The notes under the pieces are model-generated. The model was given only the letters and a program-made list of their open reading frames with translations. It was not told the DNA's origin and made no database searches. Positions 1 through 5,562 of a stretch of 11,611 nt of DNA are shown one piece after another. The stretch comes from an uncultured Bacteroides sp. (lineage in GTDB: Bacteria > Bacteroidota > Bacteroidia > Bacteroidales > Bacteroidaceae). Both the position numbers and the translations under genes were made by a program. The stretch lies in the NCBI GenBank assembly GCA_900553815.1, contig USEY01000077.1, forward strand, positions 1-11,611, read 5' to 3'. Position 1 is the first letter of the stretch; every line of letters starts with the position of its first letter.

Positions 1-29
1 TGCCGATTCTATGTTTAATTTTAATTTAT

Positions 30-45
30 CGGTAAAAATTTACCG
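30..45. promoter_or_regulatory. Short palindrome upstream of the first gene
   Basis: Arms CGGTAAA and TTTACCG flank a two-base centre, 13 bases before the preferred start codon at 59. A TATGTTTA at 10-17 resembles the Bacteroides -7 element TAnnTTTG with one mismatch, but its -33 partner would lie outside the window. If that promoter is real, the palindrome falls just after the transcription start and could be an operator or a leader hairpin. This is a weak call resting on symmetry and position only. Confidence 0.3.
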
Positions 46-58
46 AAGTATTGAACTT

Positions 59-1135
59 ATGAACAGACATCTTATTCTGATTTTCATGGTTCTGTCACTC
101 TGTATGGGTAGAACCGGAGTTTGGGCGCAAGGCGCCGATGCCGATGCAAAGGCAGGTCGTGAACGTTATCTGAAGGAAAATTACGGACTGACTTCCGGGC
201 AGGTAGCCGCCTACGAGGCAGTACTTGCCGATTTGGAGCGTCAGGACAAGGCCTTTAAGGACCGGCGTATATCTTCCAAGGAATATGAGAAATTGCGTGT
301 GGCGCTGTACAAGGGATATGAGCGGCAGGTGGCAGCCATCTTCACTCCCCGGCAGTATGATGAGTGGTGCAATACTGTAAGGGCGCACGAACGCTACCGG
401 GTGTTGAGCGAAGAAAGGCATGTGCCCAAAGAGCAGATGTATGCCCTGCACGAGGCCGAACAAGGCTGGTTGGAGGAGCGTGCCGCCTTGTGGCAAGGCT
501 CGGAGGATGAAAGCCTGAAGCACCGGCGCAACCGGGAACTCCTGGCCGACTTGCAGGCCAAAATCCGTACCATCCTGGGGCAGCAGGAAGGCGATTGGTA
601 TATAGAAACAAAAGCTTTGATTCTGCATGCGTTGAGCAATATGGACAAGTATGGGGCTACCTACCACGAGGCTTATCGGGCAGCTGAGATAGAGAATCTC
701 TATACCCGGAAACGGAAGGCTATTCTTGCCGAAAATACCCGGCATTATTCGGAGAAGGAGGAAAAAATGTTGCAGAACGACGAAGCACGCGAACAGGCCA
801 TCCGGCAAGCCTTGCCCGCCGAGGTAGCCGACAGGTGGAGCAGCGTTAACCGTTCCTACCTGGATTATGCCTTGGCCAAACGCTATGGACTGGACAAATC
901 GCAGATTACCAGCTATAAGGAAGCGTACAATGCCTACGCCATCACGGAGTATTCCATCATTTACGAGGATAAGAAGCTCTCTGCCGATGAAAAACTGGAG
1001 AAGCTGAACGAAGCCAACAGGGTGTTCTGCGAGGCGGTACGTCCGCTGTTTGCCGCGGACGCCTATACCAAATGGGAAGGATGGAGAAAGTATTCTTTTG
1101 AAAGGAGAATGGAACAGAAAAGTAGTAAGTTTTAA
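59..1135 (+). CDS. Exported helical protein with four ~78-residue repeats (Spy/CpxP-like pattern)
   Basis: I do not recognise a named family. The start at 59 is preferred over the in-frame ATG at 11 because it puts a normal signal peptide at the N-terminus: a hydrophobic stretch at residues 4-16 and likely cleavage after VWA-Q (about residue 23). The mature 335 residues are charged, predicted helical, and fall into four related units at about 37-103, 113-180, 189-260 and 270-339. Units open with a YxLxxxYGLxxxQ-like segment (YGLTSGQ at 42-48, YGLDKSQ at 276-282) and close with a tryptophan (W103, W180, W260, W339; spacing 77-80). The L-T-x-x-Q helix start recalls periplasmic Spy/CpxP chaperones, but the similarity is loose. 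The next gene starts nine bases after the stop, so the two are probably co-transcribed. A role in holding or folding the neighbouring exported proteins is possible but unproven. Confidence 0.8.
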   Translation: MNRHLILIFMVLSLCMGRTGVWAQGADADAKAGRERYLKENYGLTSGQVAAYEAVLADLERQDKAFKDRRISSKEYEKLRVALYKGYERQVAAIFTPRQYDEWCNTVRAHERYRVLSEERHVPKEQMYALHEAEQGWLEERAALWQGSEDESLKHRRNRELLADLQAKIRTILGQQEGDWYIETKALILHALSNMDKYGATYHEAYRAAEIENLYTRKRKAILAENTRHYSEKEEKMLQNDEAREQAIRQALPAEVADRWSSVNRSYLDYALAKRYGLDKSQITSYKEAYNAYAITEYSIIYEDKKLSADEKLEKLNEANRVFCEAVRPLFAADAYTKWEGWRKYSFERRMEQKSSKF

Positions 1136-1144
1136 TTTGCCGGT

Positions 1145-2593
1145 ATGAGGAAAAGTTTTTATATTTACAGCGTTGTCGGTGCCTTGCTGTCCTTGCTTTG
1201 CATGGTGAACTGCACCGACCGGGAGTTGTTTCAAGGACAGCATGCCGACGGGGTAGCGGGCTTCAGCCTGCAAGAGGCGAAGGAGTATTTTGAGGAACAG
1301 GCAGGCACGGAGCCGGTGATGAGCCGTTCCGCCGGCAGGGTGGCGCTCGACCCGGGCGACTTTGCCCCCTATTGGGAGTCGGCGGTGGCCTCCTCGCAGT
1401 GCAGGCTGGGCAGCTACGATGTACCCATAGCCCCGGCCTATCGGTTCAAGGCGGTGGTGGCCGATGGAAACGGACGCGCCGGCAAGGTGGAAGTGGGGCA
1501 GAAACTGGTGGTGGTGAAGAACCTCGACACAGGCCGTATGTCCCAGTACATCCTTTCGCTGATACCCACTCGCAGCCTGGCTCCGCGCAGCGGCAGGCAG
1601 CTGTGCGATGCTTTTGTCAACTGTGGCGACAAGGGCGGTTTCAGTGGTCTGGCTGTCTACACGTGTGTCTACAGTTCGGTGGTGGCGTGTGTCAGTCGCT
1701 ACGAGGATGGCAGGCGGATGGAAGGTGTTTTCCTGCTGGATGCCCCCGATGCCTCGGAGCTGCACCGCCGGATAGACTATGCCCGGCATCTGCTTTCTTC
1801 CGTAGCTGTCCGTGCCCACCGTGCGGTAACGACGCGTTTTGAATGGGATATTGACGGAGGTGAGCTTAATGGAGGTGAACTGCCCGAAGTGGTGATTACT
1901 CCAGATGATGACTATACATGGCCACCCGATGACTGGTTGCATCCCGGTTACGATGATTATGAAACGCCGGAACCGGAGGATAATAATTCTGATGGGAATG
2001 AGGATCCGGGATATACGGGGAATACGCCGGCAGATCAGGATAAAGGCGGAGATGATAAAGAAGTAAAAAAGTATGAATCTAAAGCTGGTGACAAGGTCTC
2101 TCAGGAAGGGTTGATGACAATGAAAAGAAAGGCTCAGAGGGGTAATACTTGTGTACCTACTATTATTGGATACCTGCTTAAAGATAGAGGTAGTGCGAAT
2201 ACGTTGAAAGAGGTGTTGGAGTATTTTAAGAATGAATTATCTAAGAGTGGTGAAAAGTATAGTGTAAAGATGGATGGTGTTCCCGCTAATGCAATAGCAC
2301 CGGGTTTGGTGGAACTTTTAGGTTCTGATTTTGTTCGTGCCCAATACGGTGGAGATCCGATATACGATTACAAAGGAGCTATAGACAGGGGAAATGTAGT
2401 GATGACCAATGTTTTCGTGGAAACGGAAGATGGGATAATAGGGCATAACATATTGGTAGTAGGCTATACCAAAGAAGGAAACTATATCTATATAGACCCA
2501 AATGATGGAAAGAATGAATACGAGTGTACACCGGATTATCTGGAAGAAAAAAATGCCTCGAGATATGATTTTGAAATTAAAAAAAGTAAGTAA
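1145..2593 (+). CDS. Lipoprotein with C-terminal papain/C39-like cysteine peptidase domain; candidate polymorphic effector
   Basis: The N-terminus is a lipoprotein signal: hydrophobic residues 7-19, then M-V-N-C with Cys23 as the likely lipidated residue, so the protein should sit in an envelope membrane, possibly surface-exposed. Residues about 38-230 form a domain I recall from Bacteroides hypothetical proteins (segments SLQEAKEYFE, GQKLVVVKNLDTG, GGFSGLAVYT) but cannot name. Residues about 235-312 are an Asp/Glu/Pro/Gly-rich linker containing ELPEVVITP. Residues about 318-480 look like a C39/papain-fold peptidase: NTCVPT with Cys336 at a helix start, GHNILVVGYT with His434, and YIYIDPNDG with Asp451, in the order Cys-His-Asp expected of the family. 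Base composition changes within the gene: sampled 60-base lines in the N-terminal half are 53-68% GC, in the C-terminal half 30-38%. The following gene starts four bases after this stop. The peptidase fold call is moderately sure; the effector role is inference. A surface processing protease or transglutaminase-like enzyme is an alternative. Confidence 0.82.
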   Translation: MRKSFYIYSVVGALLSLLCMVNCTDRELFQGQHADGVAGFSLQEAKEYFEEQAGTEPVMSRSAGRVALDPGDFAPYWESAVASSQCRLGSYDVPIAPAYRFKAVVADGNGRAGKVEVGQKLVVVKNLDTGRMSQYILSLIPTRSLAPRSGRQLCDAFVNCGDKGGFSGLAVYTCVYSSVVACVSRYEDGRRMEGVFLLDAPDASELHRRIDYARHLLSSVAVRAHRAVTTRFEWDIDGGELNGGELPEVVITPDDDYTWPPDDWLHPGYDDYETPEPEDNNSDGNEDPGYTGNTPADQDKGGDDKEVKKYESKAGDKVSQEGLMTMKRKAQRGNTCVPTIIGYLLKDRGSANTLKEVLEYFKNELSKSGEKYSVKMDGVPANAIAPGLVELLGSDFVRAQYGGDPIYDYKGAIDRGNVVMTNVFVETEDGIIGHNILVVGYTKEGNYIYIDPNDGKNEYECTPDYLEEKNASRYDFEIKKSK

Positions 2594-2597
2594 GGTT

Positions 2598-3017
2598 ATG
2601 AAAAAGTTATTGTTGTTATTCTTTTTAAGCGTTTGTTCAGCTCCTATTTTCGCGCAAACTACGCAGGAACTGTTGATGAGTACGAACTGGGAACCTCAAG
2701 GTTTCTTTGATGAAGGGGAGTGTGGATATGTTAAATTCACAACTACTCAGTTTGTTTATGCTGAGAGTGTAGATAATCAAATTGATTATATGTATAATAG
2801 TTATTATTTGAGTTTTTCTCCTGATAATGTATTTGATGTTAGTAAAGTTGGCAAGAATACGACCGGAAATTATATAATTAGGAAAGGGGCAGGCTACGTC
2901 TTTATCTCAGAGATTTTGGAATTGACCCCAACCAAGTTGAAACTCAAGAATCTTACTCCCGGTTTTACTACCACAGGAAAGGTAACTACTTATTTGCCTA
3001 CTGATATGAATTTCTGA
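2598..3017 (+). CDS. Small exported protein, family A copy 1; possible immunity protein or inhibitor
   Basis: The start at 2598 is chosen because it gives a signal peptide (MKKLLLLFFL..., likely cleavage at IFA-Q, residue 19) and aligns exactly with the two paralogues at 3289 and 7542. An upstream in-frame ATG at 2502 would only add sequence overlapping the previous gene. The 139-residue product is predicted mostly beta-strand. Residues 21-34 (TTQELLMSTNWEPQ) and 101-139 are nearly the same in all copies, while residues 35-100 differ strongly from the other two. The pattern of an initial W, alternating strands and LTPTKLKLKN near the end is vaguely lipocalin-like; I would not assign the family. 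It lies four bases after the peptidase-domain lipoprotein, so it is almost certainly co-expressed with it, and both products are exported. That makes it the best candidate for a cognate immunity protein, by position only. Confidence 0.82.
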   Translation: MKKLLLLFFLSVCSAPIFAQTTQELLMSTNWEPQGFFDEGECGYVKFTTTQFVYAESVDNQIDYMYNSYYLSFSPDNVFDVSKVGKNTTGNYIIRKGAGYVFISEILELTPTKLKLKNLTPGFTTTGKVTTYLPTDMNF

Positions 3018-3085
3018 GTCTCTATGTTGTCCTCTCTGTTTGGATGTATGTTTTAGTGGAATTGGGAAGTTTCTGTATCATATCG

Positions 3086-3157
3086 TCTGTCACCCTGAAC
3101 GCAGTGAAGGGTCTCGTATAAATCACAAAGATGTTTCGCTGCGCTCAACATGACAGA
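3086..3157. repeat. Foldback (REP-like) element, class 2
   Basis: Imperfect inverted repeat: the left arm TCTGTCAcccTGAaCGCAG (from 3086) is matched by the reverse complement of the right arm ending TGACAGA (3157), with both arms sharing TCTGTCA, TGA-CGCAG and GAA blocks. The arms are about 28 bases around a short centre. The arm resembles the widespread TGTCATCCTGAGCGCAGCGAA palindromic repeat, recalled from memory. It lies in the 271-base gap between family A copies 1 and 2 and contains no ORF. It could end transcription, stabilise mRNA or serve as a recombination site. Confidence 0.65.
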
Positions 3158-3211
3158 TACCTCGGATGATATAAATTAATTATGAACCATTACTCAAATG
3201 TCGTATGAGTT

Positions 3212-3262
3212 ATAATTATCTCTCGTTAGCGTGGAGGAATACAGCTTTTTTAGAGTCATTCC
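3212..3262 (+). pseudogene. Relic of the 3' end of a family B gene
   Basis: The bases ending in a TAG at 3227-3229 read I-I-S-R-stop in the frame that matches the I-I-S-H-stop ends of the B genes at 3833 and 6949. The following 33 bases (GCGTGGAGGAAT...TTTTTTAGAGTCATT) match the 3' flanks of both intact B genes. The match then breaks off inside what would be a class 1 foldback element, leaving only about eight bases of it, and resumes as the normal leader of a family A gene (ACAAATTGATAACTAAAAG). The segment is therefore a scar of a B-repeat-A unit, like the intact one at 6949-7961, that lost the gene body and the repeat. Confidence 0.65.
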
Positions 3263-3288
3263 ACAAATTGATAACTAAAAGTCGTGAT

Positions 3289-3708
3289 ATGAAAAAGTTA
3301 TTGTTGTTATTCTTTTTAAGCGCTTGTTCAGTTCCTATTTTTGCACAAACTACGCAGAAGCTGTTGATGAGTACGAACTGGGAACCTCAGAATTTTGTAT
3401 CGGAAGAAGACCGTTGTTATATCAAATATACAGCAAGCCAAGAAATATTTGTTAGTGATATAGATAATGAGATAGAACATGATCCTGATGATTATTATTT
3501 AAGTTTTTCACCAGATAGTGTATTTGATAAAAATAAGGTAGGTAAGAGCACTAATGGGCGATACATAATAAGGACAAATGGCATTTATGTTTTTATTTCA
3601 GAGATTTTGGAACTGACCCCAACCAAGCTGAAACTCAAGAATCTTACTCCCGGCTTTACTACAACCGGAAAGGTGACTACTTATTTGCCTACTGATATGA
3701 ATTTTTGA
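3289..3708 (+). CDS. Small exported protein, family A copy 2
   Basis: The start at 3289 matches its paralogues and gives the same signal peptide (MKKLLLLFFLSACSVPIFA, cleavage before Gln20). The upstream extension from 3205 reads through the relic of a B gene and is rejected. The 139-residue product aligns without gaps to copies 1 and 3. Its mature sequence is identical to copy 3 (7542) except for Lys/Glu at residue 24, but differs from copy 1 through residues 35-100, including an acidic stretch (DIDNEIEHDPDD at 57-68). The tail from 101 onward is the same in all three. The gene is AT-rich, unlike the ligase and TonB-like genes of the same window. Its function is unknown. As a near-identical pair, copies 2 and 3 point to a recent duplication or gene conversion over more than 4 kb. 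Confidence 0.82.
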   Translation: MKKLLLLFFLSACSVPIFAQTTQKLLMSTNWEPQNFVSEEDRCYIKYTASQEIFVSDIDNEIEHDPDDYYLSFSPDSVFDKNKVGKSTNGRYIIRTNGIYVFISEILELTPTKLKLKNLTPGFTTTGKVTTYLPTDMNF

Positions 3709-3724
3709 GTCTATGTTATCACTC

Positions 3725-3812
3725 ACCACAGCTTACACGGATGGTCACAGAAATTTATTTTAGGTTTAATAATCCGGATATGTTTTCTGTGATAATCCGA
3801 GTAATCTGTGGT
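3725..3812. repeat. Foldback (REP-like) element, class 3
   Basis: Left arm ACCACAGcTTACaCGGAT (from 3725) pairs with the reverse complement of the right arm, which reads ACCACAGATTACTCGGAT from 3812 backwards; matching continues through TCACAGAAA. The arms are about 30 bases with a few mismatches, around a 25-30 base AT-rich centre. The CACAGATTACACGGATT word is familiar to me from Bacteroides intergenic repeats (memory only). The element fills most of the 124-base gap between A copy 2 and B copy 1. Confidence 0.65.
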
Positions 3813-3832
3813 TGATAGCGGTTTAGGATGGT

Positions 3833-4273
3833 ATGAAATATTTCTGTATCTGCCTGTTTTTAAGTTGCACCACTCATTTCGCTTTTAGTCAGATTGTTGA
3901 GTTTGACTTTCAGTGCGACCAGTCTGCCCGTGAATTCCGTTTGAATATTCGGAATGTAACCGGCGACACCATTTATATAATGAATCAATCGCGTTATAAT
4001 ATGTTTAGTGGAAGTTATATTCGTTTGTCAGTGAAGGATAACAAAGGGAAAATAGCATATAGTACTGTATCTTTTTGGGATGTAGAGAATGGTAAATGGC
4101 CTCCTCTTAAACCACTAAAAGCGTATGGAAGCATGACTTTGCGTTGGCCTTTTCGTCTTATTGATGGTGATAATGCAGTAAAAGCAAAACTGTATATGAC
4201 AGTTTTTGCTAAAGATGGGCATGGTGGATATAATACGCTAAATTATAAGAAAGAATTGATTATCTCTCATTAG
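3833..4273 (+). CDS. Small exported protein, family B copy 1
   Basis: The 146-residue product has a short signal peptide (hydrophobic residues 4-18, likely cleavage at FAFS-Q, residue 19). A Cys at 12 lies in F-L-S-C, which fits a lipobox poorly, so a soluble periplasmic or secreted protein is more likely. The mature part alternates strands: VEFDFQCDQ (22-30), FRLNIRNVTGDTIYI (35-49), SYIRLSVKDNKGK (61-73), then PLKAYGSMTLRWPF (94-107). The order of a strand, an N-x-T turn, D-N-K-G-K and a late aromatic strand suggests an Ig-like beta-sandwich, loosely like the BsuPI proteinase-inhibitor domain; I offer this as a fold hint only. Copy 2 (6949) is clearly related throughout except near the C-terminus. 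Foldback elements flank it on both sides. Confidence 0.8.
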   Translation: MKYFCICLFLSCTTHFAFSQIVEFDFQCDQSAREFRLNIRNVTGDTIYIMNQSRYNMFSGSYIRLSVKDNKGKIAYSTVSFWDVENGKWPPLKPLKAYGSMTLRWPFRLIDGDNAVKAKLYMTVFAKDGHGGYNTLNYKKELIISH

Positions 4274-4298
4274 CGTGGAGGAATGCAGTCTTTTTAGA

Positions 4299-4375
4299 GT
4301 CATCCCGGCCTTGAGCCGGGAACTTGCTGTCGATCTGATGAATATTATTAGTTCCCGCATCAAGTGCGGGATGAC
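4299..4375. repeat. Class 1 foldback element, copy 1 (complete)
   Basis: Two small palindromes, CCCGGCCTTGAGCCGGG and CCCGCATCAAGTGCGGG, are separated by about 32 bases. The whole element is also a larger inverted repeat beginning GTCATCCCG and ending CGGGATGAC. Related copies lie at 4884-4960, 5461-5519 (truncated) and 7416-7492, always just after an array gene. The GC-rich stems would fold strongly in RNA and could act as 3' end stabilisers or attenuators, as well as homology for recombination. Confidence 0.75.
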
Positions 4376-4405
4376 CAAAGTTGAAATGTTGAATCATAGC
4401 TATAT

Positions 4406-4861
4406 ATGAGAAGATTGTCATTTTTGATTGTGTTTTTATGGAGTTTTGTATTGGGGATTCATGCTCAGTCCAAAGTATATGTTATCTTTACCTCCGTTAA
4501 AAATAGTACTTCTGGCGTTAGGATTTATGAATTGAGCCATAGGAATATAGACCGTGACACCCCTTATTTGTTTACATTGTATGATAGGGCCGGTGGGGAT
4601 CACGATAAAAGTTATTTTTATCGTTTTGTTTATGAAAACCTAACCGATATGCCTGATACTCCTTCTTTCTATTTGTCTCCCTCTTCATTGAGCAACGTGC
4701 CATTGATAGACTGGGACAAAGTAAGTGGCAAGGCGGATGCGGAAGCCAAGTATCAGACCATCCTATCTTACGATGAAATTTATTTTGTAGACAGGACAGA
4801 GTCTACATCTTCACGCTTAAAAGTCTATCCGGTCAAGCTTTTGGAACTGAAGAAGTATTAG
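4406..4861 (+). CDS. Small exported protein, family C copy 1
   Basis: The 151-residue product has a clean signal peptide (MRRLSFLIVFLWSFVLGIHA, cleavage before Gln21). It belongs to no family I recognise. The mature N-terminus (QSKVYVIFTS, 21-30) and residues 101-145 (from IDWDKVSGKA to YPVKL) are identical in copy 2, while residues 31-100 differ heavily apart from islands such as LFTL-DRA (55-62) and YFYRF (70-74). There is no cysteine in the mature part. The upstream leader (TTGAATCATAGCTATAT before the ATG) is shared with copy 2, so the duplicated unit includes the class 1 element, the leader and the gene. Function unknown; immunity or inhibitor roles are suggested only by context. Confidence 0.82.
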   Translation: MRRLSFLIVFLWSFVLGIHAQSKVYVIFTSVKNSTSGVRIYELSHRNIDRDTPYLFTLYDRAGGDHDKSYFYRFVYENLTDMPDTPSFYLSPSSLSNVPLIDWDKVSGKADAEAKYQTILSYDEIYFVDRTESTSSRLKVYPVKLLELKKY

Positions 4862-4883
4862 TCGGTTTTGTCGATTACACTCA

Positions 4884-4960
4884 GTTATCCCGGTCTTAAT
4901 CCGGGAACTTATTATTGCTCTGATGAATATTATTAGTTCCCGTATCAAGTGCGGGATGAC
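4884..4960. repeat. Class 1 foldback element, copy 2 (complete)
   Basis: Same structure as the element at 4299, with slightly changed stems: CCCGGTCTTAATCCGGG and CCCGTATCAAGTGCGGG, starting GTTATCCCG and ending CGGGATGAC. The first stem keeps its pairing although its loop sides changed (CCTTGAG to TCTTAAT). It fills the 121-base gap between the two C genes. Confidence 0.75.
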
Positions 4961-4982
4961 CAAAGTTGAATCATAGCTATAT

Positions 4983-5438
4983 ATGAGAAGATTGTCATTT
5001 TTTATTTTGTTTATTTGGAGTATTGTATTGGGGATTCATGCTCAGTCCAAAGTATATGTTATCTTTACTTCCTCAAAGGTGGAAACCAAGGGGGTATGGA
5101 ATTCTGAGTTCGAACGCAATGCCTCAGTGCGCGATACAATACATTTATTTACTTTGTTCGACCGTGCTGATGGTAATTATGATGAGGGCTATTTTTATCG
5201 TTTTATTTATAAGAATGAAAAAAGTAAGCCGAACAAACCTTATTTCTTCCTTTCGATAACAGATTTGAAGCAAGGAGTGGAGATAGACTGGGACAAAGTC
5301 TCTGGCAAGGCGGATGCGGAAGCCAAGTATCAGACCATCCTGTCTTACGATGAAATTTATTTTGTGGACAGGACAGAGTCTACATCTTCACGCTTAAAAG
5401 TCTATCCGGTCAAGCTTTTCAAGTTAAAGGAGTATTAG
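4983..5438 (+). CDS. Small exported protein, family C copy 2
   Basis: Tandem paralogue of the gene at 4406, also 151 residues, with signal peptide MRRLSFFILFIWSIVLGIHA. The last third (101-145) is identical in protein to copy 1, and by eye only about five of some 140 bases differ there. The middle (31-100) has diverged widely with several charge changes. Such a sharp contrast inside one gene suggests conversion of the ends, or strong selection for change in the core. A shadow ORF at 5023 in another frame is not a gene. The product is presumably periplasmic or secreted; function unknown. Confidence 0.82.
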   Translation: MRRLSFFILFIWSIVLGIHAQSKVYVIFTSSKVETKGVWNSEFERNASVRDTIHLFTLFDRADGNYDEGYFYRFIYKNEKSKPNKPYFFLSITDLKQGVEIDWDKVSGKADAEAKYQTILSYDEIYFVDRTESTSSRLKVYPVKLFKLKEY

Positions 5439-5460
5439 GCGGCCTTGCTGGTTACACTCA

Positions 5461-5519
5461 GTCATCCCGGCCTTGAGCCGGGAACCTACTGTTGCTCTGA
5501 TATGTTTTTAGACGGGATA
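5461..5519. repeat. Class 1 foldback element, copy 3 (truncated)
   Basis: The first palindrome is intact (GTCATCCCGGCCTTGAGCCG...). The second arm is reduced: the conserved ATTAGTTCCCG...GTGCGGGATGA segment is replaced by TTTTTAGACGGGATAA, so roughly 14 bases are missing. The copy marks the junction between the AT-rich array and the GC-rich TonB-like gene. Confidence 0.6.
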
Positions 5520-5562
5520 ATTGATAGCAGTAATACGTAATGAATGTAAATATAGATATACC

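Noticed and set aside
95..1942. 615-codon open frame on the - strand
   Set aside because: It lies opposite two well-supported + strand genes with signal peptides and recognisable repeats or motifs. Its translation shows no domain, and the open frame follows from GC-rich codons on the other strand.
3833..3868. Lipoprotein signal in family B (F-L-S-C)
   Set aside because: The residue three before Cys is Phe instead of Leu/Val/Ile and a normal cleavage site (FAFS-Q) follows; copy 2 does not preserve a better lipobox.
5501..5508. TATGTTTT as a -7 promoter box for the TonB-like gene
   Set aside because: The last base mismatches TAnnTTTG and no TTTG lies 19-21 bases upstream; the nearest CTTG is about 25 bases away.
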